Below are positions 1-5,183 of a stretch of DNA of 5,183 nt, piece by piece; the first letter of the stretch is position 1; each line of letters starts with the position of its first letter. Source of the DNA: an uncultured Lachnospiraceae bacterium (GTDB taxonomy: Bacteria > Bacillota > Clostridia > Lachnospirales > Lachnospiraceae); assembly GCA_902767065.1 (NCBI GenBank), contig CACXFW010000420.1:1-5183 (forward strand). Reading direction: 5' to 3'. Below the pieces are notes generated by a model that did not search any database, had not been told where the DNA came from, and saw only the letters and a program-made list of their open reading frames with translations. Position numbers and translations under genes: made by a program.

Positions 1-90
1 CTGCAGCAGCAGGAGGTGATATCGCTTTTAAGGGCCCTGCCTTCCCGAAATGTCATCTCTTTGCATTCCAAGCAAGCAGTAAGCAGTTAG
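1..90 (+). CDS. possible 3' end of an unidentified plus-strand gene (partial, 5' end outside window)
   Basis: Reading from base 1, one plus frame stays open for 29 codons and stops at TAG 88-90, giving LQQQEVISLLRALPSRNVIS followed by LHSKQAVSS. I do not recognise the protein. The frame is favoured over its equally open neighbour because about two thirds of its third codon positions are G or C, like the confident genes here, and because a strong plus-oriented terminator follows 115 bp later. The last five or so codons (QAVSS) are read from the first heptamer repeats, so the C-terminus may have been altered when the repeats arose. With so few codons this could be chance; the alternative is plain intergenic DNA. 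Confidence 0.35.
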   Translation: MQQQEVISLLRALPSRNVISLHSKQAVSS

Positions 91-115
91 CAGTTAGCAG
101 TTAGCAGTTAGCAGC
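75..115. repeat. heptamer tandem repeat, AGCAGTT-type, about 5.9 copies
   Basis: AGCAGTA (75-81) is followed by four exact AGCAGTT units (82-109) and a partial AGCAGC (110-115). The tract overlaps the end of the possible plus-strand reading frame, which stops at a TAG inside the repeat. It abuts the 29-bp repeats, whose units contain the related string AGTAAGCAGC. Slipped-strand copy-number variation is the expected behaviour of such a tract. No coding role is visible beyond the few codons that read into it. Confidence 0.9.
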
Positions 116-118
116 AAA

Positions 119-205
119 GACACGCCAAACAAACAGTAAGCAGCGAAAACACGCCAAACAAACAGTAAGCAGCGAAGACACGCCAAACAAACAGTAAGCA
201 GCGAA
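119..205. repeat. three tandem 29-bp repeats
   Basis: Units lie at 119-147, 148-176 and 177-205. They are identical except for one G-to-A change at the first base of the middle unit. Each begins GACACGCCAAACAAACAGTA (AACACG... in the middle copy) and ends AGCAGCGAA. No unique spacer separates the units, so this is a minisatellite-type array and not a CRISPR. The end of each unit repeats the AGTAAGCAGC string of the neighbouring heptamer tract, suggesting a common origin. The last unit runs directly into the terminator stem at 205. Role unknown. Confidence 0.9.
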
Positions 206-239
206 GAAGCGGAGCCTTGCCGGCTCCGCTTCTCTTTTT
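205..239 (+). terminator. strong intrinsic terminator, 12-bp perfect stem
   Basis: AGAAGCGGAGCC (205-216) pairs perfectly with GGCTCCGCTTCT (222-233) across a 5-nt TTGCC loop, then C and five T (235-239). The U-tract is on the plus side, so it ends plus-strand transcription, presumably that of the gene ending at about 90. It also lies 20 bp past the final stop of the minus-strand remnant, so it sits between convergent 3' ends. In the minus direction no T-run follows the stem, so it would be much weaker there. Confidence 0.85.
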
Positions 240-253
240 ACTTCCTTCCGGAT

Positions 254-525
254 TCAAAATTGCTGATCAATGGTCTGGACACACCGATCGCGCATCTCCT
301 TTATCTGTCCAGAAGCCGCATACATCAAGGAGCCTGTAAAAAGGCTCCGGTTTTCGTCTCACTCCTCTACCGTGTAATACGAATAGAAATCATCCGGTTC
401 AAGAACTGTGCAGGTCTTCTTTAGCCTAACCCCAGGTCTTGCTTTGAAAGTTGCCGTAAATGTCACCTTGCCAGCCGCTTTCAAAGAGCAGCGCAATCTG
501 CAGCCAGCGTTATCTTACCGCGACC
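254..525 (-). pseudogene. decayed remnant of an unidentified gene, Ig-like beta-sandwich character
   Basis: Reading leftwards, one minus frame gives GRGKITLAADCAAL and then stops (TGA 483-481). The adjacent frame continues at once with KAAGKVTFTATFKARPGVRL, then KKTCTVLEPDDFYSYYTVEE, then TGA (361-359). Past that stop the same frame stays open: DENRSLFTGSLMYAASGQIK, EMRDRCVQTIDQQF, TGA (256-254). Joining the first two pieces needs one base restored near 482-484. The xITLxADxxxxKAxxKVTFTAT pattern resembles the opening strands of bacterial Ig-like surface-protein domains; this is inference from pattern, not a family match. No ATG exists in the main segment, and upstream (above 526) the sequence becomes G-rich repeats, so the 5' part is missing. 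A 9-bp inverted repeat (442-450 and 478-486) overlaps the frameshift. It could be non-coding DNA with chance open frames, but the biased composition and continuous frame argue for a true relic. Confidence 0.5.
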
Positions 526-527
526 TG

Positions 528-566
528 AACACAGGGGGGTAACACAGGGGGGTAACACAGGGGGGC
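528..566. repeat. three tandem 13-bp G-rich repeats (AACACAGGGGGGT)
   Basis: Exact units AACACAGGGGGGT occupy 528-540 and 541-553, and AACACAGGGGGGC occupies 554-566. A shorter relative, AACACAGG, follows at 570-577. The G-runs at 534-539, 547-552, 560-565 and 567-569 are separated by 7, 7 and 1 nt, which satisfies the G3+/N1-7 pattern for an intramolecular G-quadruplex on the plus strand. The array lies about 85 bp beyond the stop of the minus-strand ATPase gene and replaces whatever was upstream of the decayed remnant. Confidence 0.85.
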
Positions 567-620
567 GGGAACACAGGCATTTGAGTTTTCGGAGATCCTG
601 TCCCTGTGTCACCTGTGTTA
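553..620. repeat. inverted ACACAGG/CCTGTGT repeat, REP-like
   Basis: TAACACAGG (553-561) and AACACAGG (570-577) on the left face CCTGTGTC (603-610) and CCTGTGTTA (612-620) on the right. TAACACAGG and CCTGTGTTA are exact reverse complements over 9 bp. With the 13-bp units, six copies of the ACACAGG core occur within about 90 bp in both orientations. Dispersed intergenic palindromes with a GTGACACAGGG-type core occur in many Firmicutes, so this may be a member of such a family; that is recollection, not a search. As RNA, the minus transcript of the ATPase gene would cross it 31 nt after the stop, so it could act as a 3' fold. Confidence 0.55.
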
Positions 621-650
621 TGGCAGAACCGGAGACTGACTTCAACGGAG

Positions 651-2225
651 TTACTTCACCACCCGCTCGATCCTGCATGTGTGGGTCTTCTCCTTCTCAT
701 CGTAGTTGATCCCCACCAGCAGCAGGTTCCCCCGGTAGTGGGACAGGGAGTCGAAGTATTGTTTATCCCTGATCTGCGCCAGCCCGCTCTCCGCGCTGCT
801 GCTTTGCTTCAGCTCAATGACCATGGCGGGTTCTCCATCCATGAAGGGCAGGAACACTACATCGGCAAAGCCTTTGCCACTGGTCATCTCCCTGATTACC
901 GTGTACCTGTTAAGCGCATAGATATAAGCCAGATAGATGGCGCTCTGCAACGCATCCTCATTATTGTATGAACGGTTACTGGTCACATGGATGTGGGAAA
1001 TGTCCAGTGCGGCGGCTACCGCTGCCTCGTCCCCCTCCCGGGTCCGGCTCAGCAGTTCTTTAGAGTCCTGGATGAGTCTGTTTGTGATCTTGTAGTCCTG
1101 ATCCCCTTCTATAGCATTGAACCACTCCTGACGCACTTCCCTGTTAGGGATGCGGCAGGTACTGTCTTCCTGATTATATGCCAGATAGCCAACATGGATC
1201 AGGTAAGTGAACACATCGTTCCTGCTTGTAAAGGATGTCATGGTGTTCAGATATCCTGTCACATTCACGTCCACGGACTCACCGGCCAGCATCCGCACTA
1301 CCGCATCCCTCGTGCCTTCAAAATTCTGCCTGAGACGATCGGAGATCACCTCATAAGTCGAAGTTCTGCCCCAGTAACTGCCGAACGTTTTTCTGATCGC
1401 AGACTTGACCACAGATTCCGGATTGTAAATCTCCCAGCCATGCTGCCGGTACCCATCGTACCACCTCCGGCATTCCTGATAGTCGATCCCCTGCCTGACG
1501 CAAACCGCTTTCACCTCTTCCCCGGTAAACCCGACGAATTCTGCCAGTTCCATGGCATCCAGGATAGTATACTCCTCGAAATTATTCAGCTTGGATTGGA
1601 TCTTGTCCCGTACCACAGGCAGGATCCCCGTGAGATATGCCAGTGAGATGGCCGGACGCAGGGTGTCGCTCTTGAAAAGTCCGTTCAGAAAAGAAAGATA
1701 CTCATTGAAAAGATCCTGGCTAACCTGTTCCCGCACCAGCACATCGTACTCGTCAATCAAAATGATGAAGGTCTCACCGGTGGAGTTGTAAACCTTGAGG
1801 ATACAGCGTGCCAAGGAATCCTTCTCGCGCAGATTTACCCGGGGGAACGCGTCGTTCAACTCCTCCCGGATCTCGTATGTGAGTTCCTTCAGTATATCCT
1901 CCTTTTTGTCTATCATCTGATACTCGCTGTTCATGTCGATCTTGATGACATTGTATCTGTTCATTTTTTGTCCGAAAACCGGCGTCCCTGCAATCTTGTA
2001 TTGTGAGAACAGCTTCGCCGAATCACAGCCTTTTGAGTAGTAGGCCGCAAGCATATTCCCTGCGATCGTCTTGCCGAACCGGCGCGGGCGGGAGACGCAG
2101 ACGTACTTGTTCCCCTTATCAATGAAGCGGTCTGTGACCTCAAGCATCATGGTCTTGTCCACATAGATATCTCCGGACACCATGCTTTTGAAATTCTCGT
2201 TCCCTGGATTCAGATAGATTCCCAT
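651..2225 (-). CDS. AAA-ATPase-like protein with C-terminal PD-(D/E)XK nuclease-like domain (PF09820/DUF1703 type)
   Basis: A 524-residue, apparently intact cytoplasmic protein. The N-terminal AAA-ATPase-like domain (about 5-225) has a P-loop variant SRPRRFGKT (45-53, K52) and a Walker B strand FIILIDEYD (153-161, D158/E159). It also carries the family-typical LTGILPVVRDKIQSKLNNFEEYT (starting at 198). The middle has RWYDGYR (254-260), IYNPESVVK (266-274) and GYLAY (346-350). The C-terminal domain (about 410-510) shows D455 in KGFADVVF and E471-x-K473 in VIELKQ, the D...ExK triad of PD-(D/E)XK folds, then GLAQIRDKQY. Length is normal for the family and no key residue is missing. The start is supported by GAGGT about 4 nt upstream of ATG. 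No membrane segment is seen. Members occur in many paralogous copies in Clostridia and Bacteroidetes; nuclease activity and a role in defence or mobility are proposed but unproven. The gene lies 99 bp behind the PAS/GGDEF gene and could be read from its promoter. Confidence 0.93.
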   Translation of the reverse strand: MGIYLNPGNENFKSMVSGDIYVDKTMMLEVTDRFIDKGNKYVCVSRPRRFGKTIAGNMLAAYYSKGCDSAKLFSQYKIAGTPVFGQKMNRYNVIKIDMNSEYQMIDKKEDILKELTYEIREELNDAFPRVNLREKDSLARCILKVYNSTGETFIILIDEYDVLVREQVSQDLFNEYLSFLNGLFKSDTLRPAISLAYLTGILPVVRDKIQSKLNNFEEYTILDAMELAEFVGFTGEEVKAVCVRQGIDYQECRRWYDGYRQHGWEIYNPESVVKSAIRKTFGSYWGRTSTYEVISDRLRQNFEGTRDAVVRMLAGESVDVNVTGYLNTMTSFTSRNDVFTYLIHVGYLAYNQEDSTCRIPNREVRQEWFNAIEGDQDYKITNRLIQDSKELLSRTREGDEAAVAAALDISHIHVTSNRSYNNEDALQSAIYLAYIYALNRYTVIREMTSGKGFADVVFLPFMDGEPAMVIELKQSSSAESGLAQIRDKQYFDSLSHYRGNLLLVGINYDEKEKTHTCRIERVVK

Positions 2226-2280
2226 GCCAACCTCACGAAACCAAACTGTGCTTTTCCCATAGCAAAGCTTTTGTCAGGGA

Positions 2281-2322
2281 TGCCGGGCTCGCAGAAGGAG
2301 AAGATACGCTATTGCGCCGGCA
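2281..2322 (-). terminator. candidate 3' hairpin after the PAS/GGDEF gene (no U-tract)
   Basis: On the minus strand, TGCCGG then CGCA (2322-2313) can pair with TGCG, a 3-nt bulge, then CCGGCA (2293-2281), giving about 10 G/C-rich pairs around a loop of about 19 nt. It starts 2 nt after the stop codon of the PAS/GGDEF gene. No run of T follows, so it may be a weak or factor-dependent terminator or an RNA 3'-protecting fold, and transcription may continue into the ATPase gene. The pairing was worked out by eye. Confidence 0.3.
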
Positions 2323-2324
2323 GA

Positions 2325-4616
2325 TCATTCCACAATGCTGCAACCCTGATGATAGAAGCCGCAGTTTCTTTCCGGGTCATTCTTCACTCTGGAGGCCGCA
2401 ATCTTGGCGAATTCAAACCGTTCTTCAATATTCTCCGCCTGCCGCGCATCAGGAAAGATGCCGAATCTGATGCTGAATCTGTCCGCGATCCCTTCCCCGG
2501 AAAACACATCGCACAGGAATCTGTTGATCAGCTGCTCATAGTTATTCTGATGCGGACAGTACAGCAGGAATGTGTCGTCTTTTTCTCTGCAGCTGATACC
2601 GCCGGTCCCGCGTGCGAGTTTTTTCATGCCCGCGCTTATGCTGCGCAGCACCTTATCACCAAATTGCCGCCCATATTGTTTGTTGACAGAATGGAACCTG
2701 TTCACATCACAGGCCACAGCGTCTAAAACAGTCTCTTTGTACAGATGATCCAGCCTGCTGACATACCGGAAGAAATAATCCTTATTCAGCAGTCCTGTGA
2801 ATTTATCACGCTCCGTGTAATAGATCAGCTCACGGTCTTCAGACAGTTCAATGCATTTGGAGATCCGCGCCTTGACAATCTCAATGTCCGGAAACGGCTT
2901 CCGGATGAAATCCATTGCACCGATTCTCAGGCAGTCCAGTTCCGCATCCTGATCAACCGTCAGGATGATTACCGGGATGGACATCAGTTCCTCATCAATC
3001 TGCATCCGGGCGATTACCTCCCGTCCACTCATGTTCGGCATCTGCAGATCAAGAAGAACGAGATCTGTCGTTTCTTTGTGACTGCGCAGTTTATTCATGG
3101 CTTCGACACCATCCGAAGCATAGGAAATGTCATAGTCTTCCGCGAGAAGGTCACCCAGGATCTCACGGTTCATTTCAAGATCATCAACGATCAGAATGTG
3201 CTTCCGGGCGTGTATCGCCGGTATGTAATCCGAACCTACTTCGCTGTCAGGGTTATCATCTTTTTTCAGTATGGTCTCCTTCAGATACTGTTTTCTCAGG
3301 TACATGGCTTTGTCGGCGTCTTCGGCAACATTCAGAAGGGAACGATGCTTATCCTTGTCGTATTCTGCCATGCCGGCAGATACGGTTTCACCCAGTCTGA
3401 TCTTTGAGTGGTCTGCCGGAATCAGATTGATCTGGTTCATCAGTTCCTTCCGGTCACAGTAATCTTCTCCGGAAAGAATAACAACGAACTCATCTCCTCC
3501 GACCCGGAAAACCGGGCTGCGGCCGAAGATAGTACAGATCTTTTTGCAGGCCTCTCTGATGCAGGCATCGCCTTCCTTATGGCCATACAGATCGTTGACT
3601 TTTTTCAGATCATTGATATCACAGACCACTACCGCAAAAGGCTCCTGTTCTCCATTCTCAATTGCAGTATTGATCCTGCTCTCCCACTGAACGTATCCGT
3701 TTTTATTGTTGATACCTGTGAGAGAATCGATATCTGCCATCCTCCTGGCTGCAGAAAGATTCTGTGCGGACTCCTTCTGCTCCGTGATGTCTATAAAAAC
3801 ACCGACGTAGGTTACAGGAGAACCATCAGGACGACGTGTTGGCTTGCCGACAGCCCGATACCAGCGATATCCTCTGTTTTTTGTCAGCAGACGGTATTCT
3901 ACGTCATAGGTCTTCTGTCCTGTATAGTCGGAGATCGTTTCGTTATACTCATTCAGCACACGATCTTTGTCCTCGGGATGCAGCAGGCCGGACCAGGACT
4001 CCAGTACGTCAGGAAAATCATCCGTTCCATGGTACCCGAGCATTCTTCGGAATTCGTCGCTCCAGTTGACCCGGACCATCACGCCCGCCTCATCAAAATC
4101 CATTGTCCATTTGCCCGATCCGAGCATTTCATGAATCGTATCGAGAGACGCGGCTTCATTTTGCAATGCAACGTACAGAGCATCATGTTCCTTCTGCTGG
4201 GTTATATCTATCGTCACGCCTCTGTACTGCACCGGCCTGCCTTCAGGATCCCGGGACAAGATGCCCATGCTGCGATACCACCGGACCGATCCGTCCTTTC
4301 TGTAAAAGCGGAACTCATGACCCGTTGTACTCATGACGGTTTCATCAAAAGCGCCGGCATTCAGATCACTGAACAGGTCATCCCTGTCTTCCGGATAAAC
4401 GCCGCGGACAAATGATTCTATTTCATCCGGGAAATCACTTTTGTCACGATAACCCATCAGCCTGCGAAAGCCATCCCCCCATTGCACAGATGCCACGGAA
4501 CCATCCGGCGCATAGTGAATGACCCAGCTTCCCGCCTTTGTAAGATCGGTAAGAAGGCGGATCGTTGCGGCCTGCTCTTCTATGCGCATGTCCTTTTCAT
4601 GGTTAATCAGGCTCAT
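2325..4616 (-). CDS. PAS-PAS-GGDEF-REC-GGDEF(degenerate) signalling protein, putative diguanylate cyclase
   Basis: A 763-residue soluble protein with no membrane segment or signal peptide. PAS 1 (about 20-135) and PAS 2 (about 155-273) are of the PAS_3 type; each has a GY..DFPD element, a YPED/HPED motif, an RWYR strand and a closing IDIT-Q/E-QK linker. The first GGDEF domain (about 284-437) is complete: DSLTGINNK (287-295), CDINDLKKVNDLYGHKEGD (322-340, metal-binding D323) and RVGGDEF (361-367). The product-inhibition RxxD is absent; the equivalent residues are FGRS (354-357). A receiver domain follows (about 462-583) with D468/D469, phosphoacceptor D513, T543 and K563. The last domain (about 590-755) is GGDEF-like (FTGLLNK, CDVNRF with D627), but the signature reads KDDTF (669-673), so it is probably not catalytic. 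The likely activity is synthesis of cyclic di-GMP from two GTP, tuned by PAS ligand and phosphorylation. Start: ATG with AAGGGA 7 nt upstream; an internal Met10 has poorer spacing. Confidence 0.93.
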   Translation of the reverse strand: MSLINHEKDMRIEEQAATIRLLTDLTKAGSWVIHYAPDGSVASVQWGDGFRRLMGYRDKSDFPDEIESFVRGVYPEDRDDLFSDLNAGAFDETVMSTTGHEFRFYRKDGSVRWYRSMGILSRDPEGRPVQYRGVTIDITQQKEHDALYVALQNEAASLDTIHEMLGSGKWTMDFDEAGVMVRVNWSDEFRRMLGYHGTDDFPDVLESWSGLLHPEDKDRVLNEYNETISDYTGQKTYDVEYRLLTKNRGYRWYRAVGKPTRRPDGSPVTYVGVFIDITEQKESAQNLSAARRMADIDSLTGINNKNGYVQWESRINTAIENGEQEPFAVVVCDINDLKKVNDLYGHKEGDACIREACKKICTIFGRSPVFRVGGDEFVVILSGEDYCDRKELMNQINLIPADHSKIRLGETVSAGMAEYDKDKHRSLLNVAEDADKAMYLRKQYLKETILKKDDNPDSEVGSDYIPAIHARKHILIVDDLEMNREILGDLLAEDYDISYASDGVEAMNKLRSHKETTDLVLLDLQMPNMSGREVIARMQIDEELMSIPVIILTVDQDAELDCLRIGAMDFIRKPFPDIEIVKARISKCIELSEDRELIYYTERDKFTGLLNKDYFFRYVSRLDHLYKETVLDAVACDVNRFHSVNKQYGRQFGDKVLRSISAGMKKLARGTGGISCREKDDTFLLYCPHQNNYEQLINRFLCDVFSGEGIADRFSIRFGIFPDARQAENIEERFEFAKIAASRVKNDPERNCGFYHQGCSIVE

Positions 4617-4644
4617 AATGGAGTCCCTTCCTCCAGATCTTACT

Positions 4645-4669
4645 ATCCACCGGCTTTGGGAGGGTGGAC
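4645..4669 (-). promoter_or_regulatory. candidate leader hairpin upstream of the PAS/GGDEF gene
   Basis: On the minus strand TCCACC (4668-4663) pairs with GGTGGA (4651-4646) across an 11-nt loop, extendable by one G-U pair. It lies about 30 nt upstream of the ATG and about 50 nt past the nucleotidase stop. Closer to the start, GGAG (4632-4629) can pair with CTCC (4621-4618 region), placing the AAGGGA ribosome-binding sequence in a loop. It could be a leader fold or a weak terminator of the upstream gene; no U-tract and no known riboswitch signature are visible. Confidence 0.25.
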
Positions 4670-4720
4670 GTTTACGGAAAAATGTCCATAGCCAGGATCT
4701 GCAAGGCTGCTTCTTCCCGG

Positions 4721-5183
4721 TCAGCCTCCGATCAGGGTAATGCGTCCCTGAGGTTTTGCATAAGTCTCCGGGATCGTTCCTTCCATCTCTGTCTGCATAT
4801 AGTTCGTCAGTGCCTCAGTATCAAGGTACCCGGCATAGACCTTTGTTTCAGCACCTGCCTGCGCAAGGCAATAATAGGTATCGCCTCCGGTAGCAATGAA
4901 ATCAATGGTCGCAATGGTATAGGTTGCTTCCGGATCAAAGGGTTTTCCCCCTACTTCAGTGATCGTGACCCTGGAGCCAGGTGCAGCCGGCGCGAAATAC
5001 GAAGAGCCGGGGTAAAGCGCTCCTTTCTGATAAGGCACTGTCATATCCAGTGTATACTGAATCTGTGAGACCTGAGGGAAGGAACCATTTTCCTTTGGTG
5101 ACAATTGTGTTGCTGCCTCCAGTGCCTCCAGAAGCACCGCTCCGGTTACCTTAATGGTACAGATCTGGTTGTTGAACGGAAAC
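4721..5183 (-). CDS. 5'-nucleotidase / metallophosphatase family protein, C-terminal domain (partial)
   Basis: The frame is open to the right edge, so the N-terminal signal peptide and metal-binding phosphoesterase domain lie outside; 153 residues are visible. This is the 5'-nucleotidase C-terminal, substrate-binding domain. It begins FPFNNQICTIKVTGAVLLEA, matching the family's PF.N.....VTG..L.EALE strand and helix. It contains SQIQYTLD, and TYTIATIDFIATGGDTYY around residues 88-104 corresponds to the conserved YT.AT.DF...GGD.Y motif that contacts the nucleoside. In the family these enzymes are exported and hydrolyse extracellular nucleotides or related phosphomonoesters. The protein ends in AKPQGRITLIGG and then TGA, with no LPXTG, SLH or membrane anchor, so it should be secreted free unless anchored N-terminally. 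The GTG codon at 5137 is internal and not the start. The next gene begins 104 bp downstream on the same strand. Confidence 0.9.
   Translation of the reverse strand, partial: FPFNNQICTIKVTGAVLLEALEAATQLSPKENGSFPQVSQIQYTLDMTVPYQKGALYPGSSYFAPAAPGSRVTITEVGGKPFDPEATYTIATIDFIATGGDTYYCLAQAGAETKVYAGYLDTEALTNYMQTEMEGTIPETYAKPQGRITLIGG

Noticed and set aside
11..20. AGGAGGTGAT, a perfect anti-Shine-Dalgarno complement, as a ribosome-binding site or the 3' end of a 16S gene
   Set aside because: No start codon lies at a usable distance (the first ATG is at 50). The flanks do not match 16S rRNA. The string is explained as codons of the open plus frame (Q-E-V-I).
119..205. CRISPR array
   Set aside because: The 29-bp units are head-to-tail with no spacer between them, are not palindromic, and no cas gene is present.
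329..354. GGAGCC...GGCTCC followed by GG and TTTT as a plus-strand terminator
   Set aside because: The stem is only 6 bp, the T-run is short and displaced by two G, a much stronger terminator lies just upstream, and the sequence is read through by the minus-strand remnant frame.
481..678. A 65-codon minus-strand frame beginning MQDRAGGEVT as a gene
   Set aside because: It overlaps the end of the ATPase gene and is largely a translation of the 13-bp repeats (VLPPCVTPLC). Only its last dozen codons look protein-like, and those belong to the decayed remnant.
606..4415. Long plus-strand open frames opposite the two large genes (for example 987-1646, 2745-3407, 3408-4415)
   Set aside because: They lie antisense to genes with clear domain motifs, encode low-complexity or cysteine/histidine-rich sequence without recognisable motifs, and are explained by G/C-rich third positions on the minus strand.
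4617..4720. Cyclic-di-GMP riboswitch (GEMM) controlling the PAS/GGDEF gene
   Set aside because: The conserved AAGGCAAACC-like and GACGCAAAGCC-like strings and the receptor-loop helix are absent, and the gap is short once the ribosome-binding site is excluded.
4721..5137. A short independent gene starting at the GTG at 5137
   Set aside because: The frame is open further to the window edge and the upstream codons (FPFNNQICTIKVTGA) are typical of the 5'-nucleotidase domain, so the GTG is internal.

Overview
The window looks like chromosomal DNA from a Clostridia member, most likely a Lachnospiraceae-type gut or rumen anaerobe. GC content is about one half with G/C-rich third codon positions. 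The AAA-ATPase/DUF1703 protein begins with the MGIYLNPGN and SRPRRFGKT signatures that I associate with this group, and the long PAS/GGDEF/REC protein and the exported 5'-nucleotidase also fit. The taxonomic call is inference.

Layout. All recognisable full-length genes are on the minus strand. Read in the direction of transcription they are: (a) the C-terminal 153 residues of a 5'-nucleotidase-family protein, entering from the right edge (4721-5183); (b) a 763-residue cytoplasmic signalling protein, PAS-PAS-GGDEF-REC-degenerate GGDEF (2325-4616); (c) a 524-residue AAA-ATPase-like protein with a C-terminal PD-(D/E)XK nuclease-like domain (651-2225). The gaps are 104 and 99 bp. None contains a convincing promoter, so co-transcription is possible but unproven.

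The left 650 bp are different. From left to right they hold a probable 3' end of a plus-strand gene (1-90), whose last codons run into a short-repeat tract; five to six AGCAGTT-like heptamers; three tandem 29-bp units; and a perfect 12-bp-stem terminator. These are followed by a decayed minus-strand coding remnant with one frameshift and one in-frame UGA (about 254-525). Last comes a cluster of ACACAGG-type direct and inverted repeats with G6 runs that can form a G-quadruplex (528-620), just downstream of the ATPase gene.

How the parts relate. The PAS/GGDEF/REC protein probably integrates a small-molecule or redox cue with phosphorylation to set cyclic-di-GMP output. The nucleotidase probably salvages extracellular nucleotides. 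Neither has an obvious functional link to the ATPase, whose family is widespread and of unproven role. The ATPase gene sits beside a repeat-rich, degraded stretch, which suggests a flexible, recombination-prone segment. I found no CRISPR array, tRNA, rRNA or recognisable insertion sequence. The least ordinary items are the signalling protein's domain order and the left-hand repeat and remnant zone.
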